Source: JBCCCJ01 sp039029315 (lineage in GTDB: Bacteria > Bacteroidota > Bacteroidia > J057). Taken from it: 64,000 nucleotides of DNA. The notes below the pieces were generated by a model. That model was given only the letters and a program-made list of their open reading frames with translations. It was not told the DNA's origin and did no database searches. Position 1 is the first letter of the stretch; each line of letters begins with the position of its first letter. Shown here one piece after another: positions 9,022-18,300 of the stretch. The stretch covers positions 134,850 to 198,849 of the forward strand of contig JBCCGK010000004.1 in the NCBI GenBank assembly GCA_039029315.1, read 5' to 3'. The position numbers and the translations under genes were made by a program.

Positions 9022-9279
9022 TCAGCCTTTTTTGTTCGAGCCTTTGATCAGGCCAACGATGAACAACAAAGCTACAGCTCCAACGAAGCTCACCAACAGA
9101 GAACTTCTCATGCTCCCACCAGCGGAGATATCCAAAAAATCAAAAATCCATCCTCCCAATACCCCACCGATGATTCCGACAATGATATTGCCAATCAGCC
9201 CAAATCCACGTCCTTTCATGACAAGACCACCAAGCCAACCAGCCGCAGCACCAATTAAGAGAAACATTAATAGATTCAT
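9022..9279 (-). CDS. GlsB/YeaQ/YmgE-family stress-response membrane protein
   Basis: The 85-residue product has the three glycine-rich transmembrane segments typical of the transglycosylase-associated (YeaQ/GlsB) family: LIGAAAGWLGGLVMKGRGFG, then IIVGIIGGVLGGWIFDFL, then LLVSFVGAVALLFIVGLIKG. The conserved G-R-G-F-G loop between helices 1 and 2 is present. Members are small inner-membrane proteins often induced by general or envelope stress; their biochemical role is not established. It lies 52 bp downstream of the GT2 gene on the same strand and could be co-transcribed. Confidence 0.88.
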   Translation of the reverse strand: MNLLMFLLIGAAAGWLGGLVMKGRGFGLIGNIIVGIIGGVLGGWIFDFLDISAGGSMRSSLLVSFVGAVALLFIVGLIKGSNKKG

Positions 9280-9331
9280 AATAGATAGTTTTTGTCAATA
9301 AAGATGGAAAAATTCCAGACGAGTTGAAAGC

Positions 9332-10327
9332 TCAAGACTTTTTTTCAGCCTCCTTGCCTGACCATATCTCCTTGATGACAAAAGGGGGACGCCTTTTCAC
9401 TTCGATATAAATCCGTCCCAAATACTCGCCAATGATTCCCAAAATGATCAATGTCACCCCTCCCAGAAAAAAAATACCAGTTGCAAGAGAAGCCAGTCCC
9501 GGTGTATCGGTCGGGCTATATCCTAATAATTTGAAGTCAAAAATCCGATGTATAATGAAAAATATTCCCAACAAAAAGGAAGGAATAGCGATGATCAGAC
9601 CCATATAGCTGGCAATCCGCAATGGCATCAGAGAAAACCCAAAAATTCCATCAAGAGCAAGGGTATAGAGTTTTCGATAACTGTACTTGGGGGCCCCAGC
9701 CGCACGTCTATCCCTCTCATATCGCAAGCCTGTCTGCCGAAACCCTACATAGGTCCGCAAGCCCCGAACAAAACGTATATTCTCCGGCAGCTCCAGCAAT
9801 ACATCGACCACTTTCCTGTCTATCAAACAAAAATCTCCACTATCCAGGGGAATATCCAACTTACTGATTCGATTCATCAGGCGATAAAACAGCTTGTAAG
9901 CTGCTCGTTTGAACAAATTTTCTTTTCGCTTGGTTCGGATTGCATATACCACATCGAATCCCTCCCGCCATTTCTCGATAAAACGAATCAGAACTTCCGG
10001 GGGATCTTGCAGATCTCCATCCATCAGAATCACAGCCGCTCCCTGGGCTTCTCCTATTCCAGCAGAAACAGCAGCTTGATGTCCAAAGTTTCTGGAAAAT
10101 TGAACCAGACGCACATTGGACCGACCAAAACTCAAGTCTTTGATGATGGAAGCTGATGTGTCGGAGGAGCCATCATCCACAAAGATGATCTCAACAGGAT
10201 GATCCCAGCTGGCAGTAGCAGCGAGCAATCTGGTGTAGAGCTGTGGCAGCACTTCTTCCTCATTATAGATCGGGATGACAATACTGATCATATCTGTTTG
10301 GGTAGAAGATGGTTGTTGCAAGGACAT
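9332..10327 (-). CDS. Family 2 glycosyltransferase, polyprenyl-phosphate type (GtrB/DPM1-like)
   Basis: The 331-residue product has a GT-A catalytic domain (IVIPIYNEEEVLPQL, then FVDDGSSD, the QFSRNFGHQAAVSAG helix and the D103-G-D105 metal site followed by LQDPPE) and two C-terminal membrane segments (about residues 232-258 and 280-305). This is the GtrB/ArnC/dolichyl-phosphate-mannose synthase layout: transfer of a sugar from a nucleotide donor to undecaprenyl phosphate on the cytoplasmic face. It is the last glycosylation gene of a minus-strand operon whose first two genes encode GT39-like membrane transferases. The simplest reading is that it makes the lipid-linked donor they use. The sugar is unknown. 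Confidence 0.9.
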   Translation of the reverse strand: MSLQQPSSTQTDMISIVIPIYNEEEVLPQLYTRLLAATASWDHPVEIIFVDDGSSDTSASIIKDLSFGRSNVRLVQFSRNFGHQAAVSAGIGEAQGAAVILMDGDLQDPPEVLIRFIEKWREGFDVVYAIRTKRKENLFKRAAYKLFYRLMNRISKLDIPLDSGDFCLIDRKVVDVLLELPENIRFVRGLRTYVGFRQTGLRYERDRRAAGAPKYSYRKLYTLALDGIFGFSLMPLRIASYMGLIIAIPSFLLGIFFIIHRIFDFKLLGYSPTDTPGLASLATGIFFLGGVTLIILGIIGEYLGRIYIEVKRRPPFVIKEIWSGKEAEKKS

Positions 10328-10333
10328 GCTTCT

Positions 10334-11647
10334 CTAATCTGTTGTCTCCAAAATCATATGAGCCACTCGTTGACCTTGTTCAATGCCATTTGAGACCTGT
10401 CTATCATTGGGATAAATCTGGGCCATGGTACAAAGATAAAGATTCTCGATCGGGCTTCGCATATCGGGGATCAGATCGCTATATCCCTTTGTGACAACGG
10501 GTTGCGCATAAGGTGCTTTCCATAGCCAGCGATGGAGAATGTCAGTCTGTTTGAAGTGGGGAAACATTTTTTGTATATGAGGCAGATACAATTGACTCAA
10601 CTCAGCAGCGTCCATGTCCATCCGATGATCACCGGGAGGGACATATGCAGACAGATATACAAGATGTTGATCATCGAATTCGGAGCTTGAGGCCCAATTG
10701 GTTTGTTCCACTACTCCGACGAAAGGAGCTGTCGGATCTGTTACATTGGTCCAGTAAAATTCTGAGAGGGTGCGGGATAAGGTCATGACCAAACAGACAT
10801 TTCCCAGAAATCCGATTCGATTCAATTGGGCCTTATAGTCAGCCAAAACGTCAGGCAATAGATCTACAAAAGTTGGCAGTTGAGTCGCAACGACCACGGC
10901 ATCACTTTTCCATTGCCCTTCTGCGGTCTGAATTCCAGCGATCTGTCCATCCTGGATCAGGAGTTTTTCCACCGGAGAATGAAGATGTATCTCATGGCCC
11001 TCTTGTGTCAGAAAGCTTCCTACAGCCTCAAACAAACGTCCCATTCCGCCCTGTAGATATCCCAACAACTCGAAGCCGCCAGCTGTTCGGGAGCCGCCCC
11101 TGTCTACCAGCTTGCTCCATAGCCATGCGGCAGAAACCTCATCCGCATAAGGCCCAAATTTCCCTTTCAGCAGAGGTTCCCAAACGATTTCATACACCTT
11201 TTTCCCGGCTATGCGCTGAATATAGGAGGCAACAGATTCCTTGTCCAGGCTTTGCCAATCCCGGATCATCCGTGCATGCAGAACCAGCAATCCCATTCTC
11301 AATCGACTCCAGAAGGGCAATGGCTTGAAGCGCAATAGATCCACAGGAGAGGATAAGCGATAGGGTTGGGAAAAATAATACGAACCTGTGCCTGCCGGCT
11401 GCCACTTCAGGGCTGATTCAAGTCCCATTTCTTCAATCAGTGCCTGAATCGCAACATCTCGCTTGAATATGTGATGGTAGAACTTTTCAACCCGAAACCC
11501 TTCAGTGGAAAAACTGCCCGCCAGCCCTCCGAGGTGATCTGCAGCTTCCCAGACATGAAGCTCCAATGGTTCAGCGCTTTTGGCCAGTGTATAGGCACAA
11601 GCCAGTCCTCCGGCCCCTCCTCCAATGATGTCAATCCGTTTGCTCAT
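10334..11647 (-). CDS. FAD-dependent amine-oxidase-fold oxidoreductase
   Basis: The 437-residue protein begins with a Rossmann dinucleotide motif (IDIIGGGAGGLACAYTLAK) followed by the acidic WEAADHLGGLAGSF strand. This is the arrangement of the amino-oxidase/protoporphyrinogen-oxidase/UDP-galactopyranose-mutase superfamily. The C-terminal FAD-binding stretch (ENLYLCTMAQIYPNDRQVSNGIEQGQRVA) is also present. In glycan loci such proteins often act on polyprenyl-linked or nucleotide sugars, or isomerise them. Here it sits between the GT39-like genes (4-bp overlap) and the GT2 gene (6-bp gap), so it very likely works in the same pathway. Reaction unknown. Confidence 0.87.
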   Translation of the reverse strand: MSKRIDIIGGGAGGLACAYTLAKSAEPLELHVWEAADHLGGLAGSFSTEGFRVEKFYHHIFKRDVAIQALIEEMGLESALKWQPAGTGSYYFSQPYRLSSPVDLLRFKPLPFWSRLRMGLLVLHARMIRDWQSLDKESVASYIQRIAGKKVYEIVWEPLLKGKFGPYADEVSAAWLWSKLVDRGGSRTAGGFELLGYLQGGMGRLFEAVGSFLTQEGHEIHLHSPVEKLLIQDGQIAGIQTAEGQWKSDAVVVATQLPTFVDLLPDVLADYKAQLNRIGFLGNVCLVMTLSRTLSEFYWTNVTDPTAPFVGVVEQTNWASSSEFDDQHLVYLSAYVPPGDHRMDMDAAELSQLYLPHIQKMFPHFKQTDILHRWLWKAPYAQPVVTKGYSDLIPDMRSPIENLYLCTMAQIYPNDRQVSNGIEQGQRVAHMILETTD

Positions 11648-13176
11648 GGATGTCTTCTATATAGGTGAAACTGGGCGTGTGGAAATTGGCGTGCAAACAA
11701 GCTATCCCGATCATAATGGGCCTGTAGCCACTTTGCCAATTCAGGATATTGATGGATGGGATATTTGCCATATGAATTATAATCAGCAGGAGAGGTATCT
11801 AGCACAAAGGCAGGTGGGTGTCGTCTGAGATCCTTGAGCAATTGCTCTCTTGTTCCAGGAACAACAGCATATTCAGTAGAGGAGTGAGACAGATTTTCCC
11901 AGGGAATGAGTCCTGTCAGCACATTGCAATAGACATAGCGAGTGGCAGGTCTGCGCTGGCTATAGAGATAAAACTCAGGAGCAAATCCCCAGACAAATAA
12001 TCGATCGGAGGGCTTGCTATGTTCACGAATATAAGGGGCGGGTTGTGGGTCTTGATGAAAAGCAGATTCCAGATACACCTTGTTCTTCACCAACGTATGG
12101 CCGATCGGAAGCAGAAGTCCTATTCCGAGTATACCGCTCATCAACATCATTCCCTCTCTTTGGTCCTTGTCCCGCATGTAGCGGACCAATCGCTGTCCTC
12201 CCCAGGCAGCTATCATACAGGAGGCAGGAAGCCATTGGATGGCATAATGGCCAAAGTTTCTGCCACTCGTCAAGCCTCCTAATAAAGCCCCCACAAACCA
12301 GCAAAGCAGGAGTTTTTCCTGAAGTGTCAGCACCTTCCTTCTGCTCCAGGCATCCATCAAGCCTACACAGATCAAGCCAGTCAACAGCAAGGCATCATTG
12401 AAAAAACTAACCAGCAAAGCCATCGAACTTCCAATTCGTTCCAAAAGGCTCACTTCTGGCAAGTAGTATTGCACATTGTATTGCCATACATAGAACAAGA
12501 GATCTTCCCAGCCTCCTTCTGTATGAAAGTACATTCCCATACCGATGAGCGGGAGGGCAAAGCCTACGCCCACCAGTATTCCCTGCTTCAAAAAGATGGC
12601 CCAATTCATTCGTTCCTGCCATTGCGCCCAGAAAAGCCAGCCACCAACTGCTGCAAAATCCCACACAGCTACCTGCTTGCTCAAAGTTGCCATGCCCAGG
12701 AAGATACCAGCAAATAGCAACGGAACGGACCGCAGCTTCCAACGACACAGAATCATGATGGCCATACTGCTGCCAAGGATCAGAAGCCATTCGGTATGAG
12801 CGGCCCACATGTCCATGGGGGAATGTGTCCATGAAAACACCACAAATAAGATCGCAGCGATTCCCCCCAACTTCGGACTTGTCCCAAAAAGCAATCCAGC
12901 GATTCCTCCCAGAATCAAAACATACATCCAATGAACAGCCACCATATTCCAATCGCCACAGATCTCAAAGATGAGGGCGTAGGCATAATAGGTCAAGGGT
13001 CCACGGTGGTCAATGGCGTCGCGATAGGGGAGTCCTCCTTCTGCGATTTCCTGCGCAACCACTGCACTGACAGCCTCATCGACATTGAATATAGAGATTC
13101 CACTGACAGGCAGCCGTAGCAAAGCAGTCAACAGCAGCGCAATGAACAGTAGACTATATGAGGATCGTTGGGTCAT
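11644..13176 (-). CDS. GT39-like multispanning glycosyltransferase (second of two paralogues)
   Basis: The 510-residue integral membrane protein has about ten hydrophobic segments. Its first periplasmic loop carries the DE pair of the ArnT/PMT (GT39/GT83) fold: FNVDEAVSAVVAQEIAEGGL then DAIDHRGPLTYYAY. The acidic residues in that loop are the expected catalytic and metal-binding site of polyprenyl-phosphate-dependent transferases. A soluble C-terminal part includes FVWGFAPEFYLYSQRRPATRY. It is clearly a paralogue of the adjacent upstream protein (shared DEAVSAVV, DAIDHRGPLTYYAY, NVLTGLIPWEN/NVLTGHIPAGN motifs). It probably transfers a sugar from polyprenyl phosphate to an extracytoplasmic acceptor. 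Confidence 0.82.
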   Translation of the reverse strand: MTQRSSYSLLFIALLLTALLRLPVSGISIFNVDEAVSAVVAQEIAEGGLPYRDAIDHRGPLTYYAYALIFEICGDWNMVAVHWMYVLILGGIAGLLFGTSPKLGGIAAILFVVFSWTHSPMDMWAAHTEWLLILGSSMAIMILCRWKLRSVPLLFAGIFLGMATLSKQVAVWDFAAVGGWLFWAQWQERMNWAIFLKQGILVGVGFALPLIGMGMYFHTEGGWEDLLFYVWQYNVQYYLPEVSLLERIGSSMALLVSFFNDALLLTGLICVGLMDAWSRRKVLTLQEKLLLCWFVGALLGGLTSGRNFGHYAIQWLPASCMIAAWGGQRLVRYMRDKDQREGMMLMSGILGIGLLLPIGHTLVKNKVYLESAFHQDPQPAPYIREHSKPSDRLFVWGFAPEFYLYSQRRPATRYVYCNVLTGLIPWENLSHSSTEYAVVPGTREQLLKDLRRHPPAFVLDTSPADYNSYGKYPIHQYPELAKWLQAHYDRDSLFARQFPHAQFHLYRRHP

Positions 13177-13188
13177 GTGCAGTGCAAG

Positions 13189-14733
13189 TTAGGGCTTCCT
13201 GCGTTGATACACATCAAAAATCACCTCCGGATGCTGTTGATGGAATTCCTGAGCCAATTCATATTCTGCCTCCAGCAAAGTTGCGAGCGGATATTGGCCG
13301 ATGGGATATTTGCCATATGCCCGATAATCTGCCACTTGGGTGTCGATGATATAAGTAGGTGGATGGTGCGCCAATTCTTGCATCAGGATGTCCCAGCTTC
13401 CGGGCACGATGGCATAGCGCGTATCCTCTTTGGATTCATTCCCGGCAGGGATATGCCCAGTGAGTACATTACAAAATGAGAAACGACTGGCTGGAGATCG
13501 ACCACTCAACACATAGATCTCTGGCGCAAAGCCCCAAACAAATATCTGATCTGCTTCAGTGGTAGTAGAACGGATTTCTTCGACGATGGCTTCAAATTCG
13601 GTGATAGAAGTATCCGTATGGAACATAAAGGAATGATGGTAACCTGTAACAAGGATAGGCCAGACCAATCCAATAATCAGCATCGGCTTGAGCCATCGCT
13701 TTTGCTTCTGGCGCTGAAGGAGGTGAACGATCCCAACAGCTCCAAGCAGACAAAGCGGAATAAGGGCGGGAATGAGATAATGCAAAAAAGCCCGTCCTCC
13801 TGCCATGGCTTCCAGAAAAGCAGCTCCCACCCAACAGATCAACCACAGTTCGCGCGGATGACGACCCACTTTCGAAATTCGATGATATATGGTCCAGGCA
13901 ATCACGCCTAGCAACATCCACTTATGCAGGAAAAAAGCACCAAACAACTTTAGGGTATTCATCCCTCGGCGTATACCCTCTATTTCAGGCATATAATAGG
14001 CTGTATTGTAGGTCCACAGGTAGAAGACCCAATCTTCCCAGGCTCCACTCCACCAGAATCCCCAGGCAGTCAGGGCCATCGGTACTCCCCAACCCAGAAG
14101 CAGAAATCCAGCTTCCTTCGTAAAGCCCACTCGCTTATCCTTGTTGGCTCCCCATCCTCTCAGCACCAGATACCCCAAGACGGCCCCCACTTCCAAAGCT
14201 CCCACTTGCTTGGACAAGGTACACAACCCAAACAGCATCCCCGCAAGCAAGCATCTGTGCCATCGTCCTCTGGCATTCAACCAAACTCCCATCCCAACAA
14301 GTGAAGCGGCGGTCAACAGCCATTCCGTATGTGCGGCCCACATTTCATGAAATGGGTTGGCCCAGGAAAAGACAGTAAACAGAAGTGCAGCCCACACGCC
14401 TACCTTCTCGGAAAAACTCGTTTTGCCAATCCACCAGATCCCCAAACTCAATCCGAGATACAGCCATATATATATGGTATGTACGCCAGCCATATCGCCT
14501 GATCCGGTCAGCGCAAAAATCCCCGCATATGCATAATAGGTCAATGGGCCCCGATGATCTATGGCATCCTTATAGGGAAGGCCACCCTCCAAAATACTGG
14601 ACCCAACCACTGCACTGACAGCCTCATCTACGCTAAAAAATGTGATGTGATGAAAAGGAAGCCGCAAACCCAGACTCAGAAGCAAGATGAGGCAAAGGAG
14701 AATATGAGTGGGGGTTATTGCGGGAGTAGACAT
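13189..14733 (-). CDS. GT39-like multispanning glycosyltransferase (first gene of operon)
   Basis: The 514-residue product has the same architecture as its downstream neighbour: N-terminal helix, then FFSVDEAVSAVVGSSILEGGL and DAIDHRGPLTYYAYAG in the first extracytoplasmic loop, many membrane spans, and a C-terminal soluble region with FVWGFAPEIYVLSGRSPASR. The 12-bp gap to the next gene and the overlaps further down point to one operon transcribed from about 14.77 kb to 9.3 kb. TAATTTTG (minus strand, 14765-14772) is a perfect TANNTTTG -7 element 31 bp before the start, although no good -33 element is seen. Acceptor and sugar are unknown; two paralogues suggest two successive additions or two acceptors. 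Confidence 0.82.
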   Translation of the reverse strand: MSTPAITPTHILLCLILLLSLGLRLPFHHITFFSVDEAVSAVVGSSILEGGLPYKDAIDHRGPLTYYAYAGIFALTGSGDMAGVHTIYIWLYLGLSLGIWWIGKTSFSEKVGVWAALLFTVFSWANPFHEMWAAHTEWLLTAASLVGMGVWLNARGRWHRCLLAGMLFGLCTLSKQVGALEVGAVLGYLVLRGWGANKDKRVGFTKEAGFLLLGWGVPMALTAWGFWWSGAWEDWVFYLWTYNTAYYMPEIEGIRRGMNTLKLFGAFFLHKWMLLGVIAWTIYHRISKVGRHPRELWLICWVGAAFLEAMAGGRAFLHYLIPALIPLCLLGAVGIVHLLQRQKQKRWLKPMLIIGLVWPILVTGYHHSFMFHTDTSITEFEAIVEEIRSTTTEADQIFVWGFAPEIYVLSGRSPASRFSFCNVLTGHIPAGNESKEDTRYAIVPGSWDILMQELAHHPPTYIIDTQVADYRAYGKYPIGQYPLATLLEAEYELAQEFHQQHPEVIFDVYQRRKP

Positions 14734-14893
14734 GTAAGAAGCCGGTCTTGGATTGCGTGAATGGCAAAATTAAGATAGTGTGAAAACAATTGTCCTGCTT
14801 TTTTACAAAATTTATTGCATAAGAAATAATTCGGTTTTTCATGCGTTATATATCTGTCTTGATTACAGCGTCCTTCCTCTCAGAGCAACGAGT

Positions 14894-15088
14894 CTACGTT
14901 GAAGGTTGCGGCAGTCCCAACATGGGTTTCTGCCGCAATTCTTTTTTCCTTCTAGCTCGTTCCTTTCTTTGATTTTTTTCTACAGCTTGACGGTCCTTCC
15001 AGTTTTTTGAGGCATGAGATTTTGAGGAGAAAGTTGCCTTATTCTCAGACTCATTTCTTTTTCTTTCTGATAGACTGTTTTCTGTCAA
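14894..15088 (-). CDS. Possible small basic protein (doubtful)
   Basis: This frame encodes 64 residues, very rich in Lys, Arg, Glu and Ser (for example DRQAVEKNQRKERARRKKEL), compatible with a small nucleic-acid-associated protein. Its 3' end overlaps a strong hairpin that works as a terminator on the opposite strand, and no ribosome-binding context is convincing. It may be chance. The surrounding gene-free stretch 14734-15383 otherwise holds only that hairpin and the two divergent promoter regions. Confidence 0.3.
   Translation of the reverse strand: MTENSLSERKRNESENKATFSSKSHASKNWKDRQAVEKNQRKERARRKKELRQKPMLGLPQPST
14906..14947 (+). terminator. Orphan plus-strand terminator
   Basis: TTGCGGCAG / CTGCCGCAA with an inner CCCA-aca-TGGG stem, followed by TTCTTTTTT. 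No plus-strand gene precedes it (the upstream operon runs on the minus strand), so it may end a small RNA or an antisense transcript from the operon's promoter region. Confidence 0.6.
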
Positions 15089-15383
15089 AAAAGAAAATAG
15101 AATATCAACTCATAGGAGATTTCCACCAAAAATTTCTTTGGCATTTTCCAATTATCCCACAAATAGATCAATCGAATGACAGGAGAAAAGGGAAAGAATC
15201 TGACCCTTGTCACTTGTCCATTTTTCCTAAATTTGAAAAAAATTGGGCCAAAGTTGATTAATCTGAGATAAAAGAGAGAGAATTTTTCATAGTCTGAGTT
15301 CCTTTGCTTGGAGAACTTTCCAGATATCGTTAGTTTGGGGCTTGCATTCTTTTGCAAATCATTTCATCCTTAACCAAACCACA

Positions 15384-18300
15384 ATGAGAAAATTATTACT
15401 CTTTTTCTGGTGCATGATGCTGTTTGCTTTCAGCAGTAATGCTCAGACACACCTTTCTGAAGACTTCTCGACGGCGACAATGACGACCCCTCCTACGGGT
15501 TGGACACAAAATGTGATCGCTGGTGATCCATTGGTTGACCTTTGGCAGTTTGACAATCCCGTTGGTCGGACATTGAACGCGCCAATCTCAGATCCAGCGG
15601 CCATCTTTGACAGTGACGGACTATCCAACAATTCTCAAGCTGAAGATGTTGCCCTGGAATCTCCTGCATTTGATGCCAGTGCGGTATCTCAGGTATTACT
15701 ATCCTTTGATCATTATTTTCAGAATGGATTTGGCGGAGGATTCAATGTAGAAATATTTGACGGAAATTCATGGATCACAGTATTGAGCGATAGTGGAGCG
15801 AGTACCCCTAATCCTCAATCTGTGAATCTGGACATCTCTGCACAAGCGGCAGGTGTGAGCAATGCACAAATTCGATTTCGCTGGACGGGGAATTATTCCT
15901 GGTACTGGATTGTAGACAATATCACGGTCTTCACTCCATTTGCCAATGACCTTGGGATCGTATCCATTGACTCCCCAACGGATCCAGATCCAACCAATTG
16001 TAATGGATTAAGCAATGCTGAACAAATCACGATCAGCATCAAAAACTTTGGTTCAGTAACCCAATCCTCCTTTAATCTCAGCTGGAGTGTATTGGGACCT
16101 GGCTCTCCAGTAACTGCCCTCGAACCTGTATTTGGGGTATCTATTCCTCCTGATTCGACTGTTTCGTATTCTTTCACAGGAATAGCAGCGACAGCCGATA
16201 TGTCTACTTTTGGGATGTACACAGTCATTGGCCGAGTATCTCTCACAGGAGATCAGGATAGCACGAATGATACCACTTTCGTAATGATTGACAATCCTGC
16301 GCCGCTTATCGCTCCATTTACAGAGGATTTTGAGACGGGTACTGCCGGATCTGGTGGAACAGGTACTGCTGGTCCCGGCGTCTTGCCTATGGGCTGGTCC
16401 AGGACCAATCAATCGAACTATCAGTGGCAGGTGAATGATGGAACAACAAGCTCTACCAACACAGGACCGACTGTTGACCATACGTTTGGAACGAGTACTG
16501 GAATCTATATGTATACCGAAGCTTCTACTGGATCTGCAGGTGACACGGCTGAGCTGATTGGCCCCTGTCTTGATATCAGTGCCGTAGCAAGTCCCTTCCT
16601 TTCTTTCTGGTATCACATGTTTGGAGATGATATGGGAACGCTGGAAGTCATTGTCTCTTCTGGTGGGGTGGAAACAGTGGTGCAAACCATCTCTGGTGAG
16701 CAACAAACCTCAAACGCAGAAGACTGGCGCCAATCATTGGTAGACCTTAGTTCATTTAGTGGTACGATTCAGATCATTATGCGCGGGATCAGTGCTGGTA
16801 TATTTGATGGTGATATCGCCATTGATGACCTGGAAGTAGTTGATCTCCCTGCCAATGACATTGGGATCACAGCCATAACTGCTCCAATAGATGGAATGGG
16901 ATGTGATGGTCTTTCTGCATCGGAGAATGTAACCGTTACGATACAGAACTTTGGTGCTGCCCCACAAACTGGCTTCCCACTTGGCTATCTTGTAGGGACT
17001 GTTGGACTCCCAACCATAGAGGTTTATGGAGGTGCTCCGATTCCTGCTGGCGGCTCTGTTACTTATACATTCACTGCTACTGCTGACTTGTCAACGCCCG
17101 GTCTCTATCAGATCGGAGCTGCTACCGGACTTCTTTCAGATGCAGACAACAGCAATGATACAACCGTCATTGTCGTCAATAACCCAATTCCACTTCCGGC
17201 TCCAATCGTAGAAGATTTTGAGACGGGCACTCCTGGCTCTGGCGGAACTGGCACTGCTGGTCCTGGTATATTGCCTATGGGTTGGAGCAGAACAAGTCAG
17301 TCAGCCTACCAATGGCAGGTGAATGACGGAACAACGAGTTCTACGAGTACAGGTCCAAATGTAGATCACACGCTTGGAACCAGTTCCGGGATCTATATGT
17401 ATACAGAATCTTCCAGTGGCTCTGCTGGCGACACAGCTGAACTGATGAGTGCATGTATTGATATCAGTAATGTTGCGAATCCATATATCTCCTACTGGTA
17501 TCATATGTACGGTGCTGAAATCGGAACCCTGGAAATCATTGTTTATTCCAATGGAGTCGAAACAGTAGTAGAAACAATTACTGGAGAACAGCAAACCTCA
17601 AATGGGGAAGACTGGCGACAGTCATTGGTAGACATTGGTGCATTCAGTGGTGGTTCCATTCAGCTTGTACTACGCGCAATCGGAGCTGGTACTTTTAATG
17701 GAGATATCGCCATTGATGATATCGGAATTGTGGATATCCCTCCCTTTGACATGGCAGTAACGGACATCCTTGCTCCTGAATTTGGGTGTTTTGATACCAC
17801 ATTGGAAGAGATCCTGGTAGAAATAACGAATACAGGGACAGACACTATAGATTTGTTCAATGATACACTGACAATCATTCTTACTGCATCAGGTGCAAAT
17901 ATGGGTGCTGACACCCTTATTCTTGGAGGATCTGGATTGGAGCTTCCACCTGGCGAATCTTACGATCCACTTTTCCCCTTCATGGTTGATCTGTCTAATC
18001 CTGGCATTACAACCTTGACTGTCAGCATTGATTACACATCTGATGGCGATTCTTCCAATGATACGCTTCATACAGATGTCATTACGCAACCAACGATTAG
18101 TTCCTATCCATACTTTGAAGACTTCGAAAGTGGTCCTGGTGGATGGGTTGCAGGAGGAGAAAATTCTACATGGGCATTTGGTACCCCAGCCAAAACAGTC
18201 ATCATGGGAGCTGCTTCCGGTTCCAATGCCTGGGTAACTGGTGGATTGGGTACAACTACCTATGATAACAATGAAGCATCTTCTGTTCAGGGACCATGTT

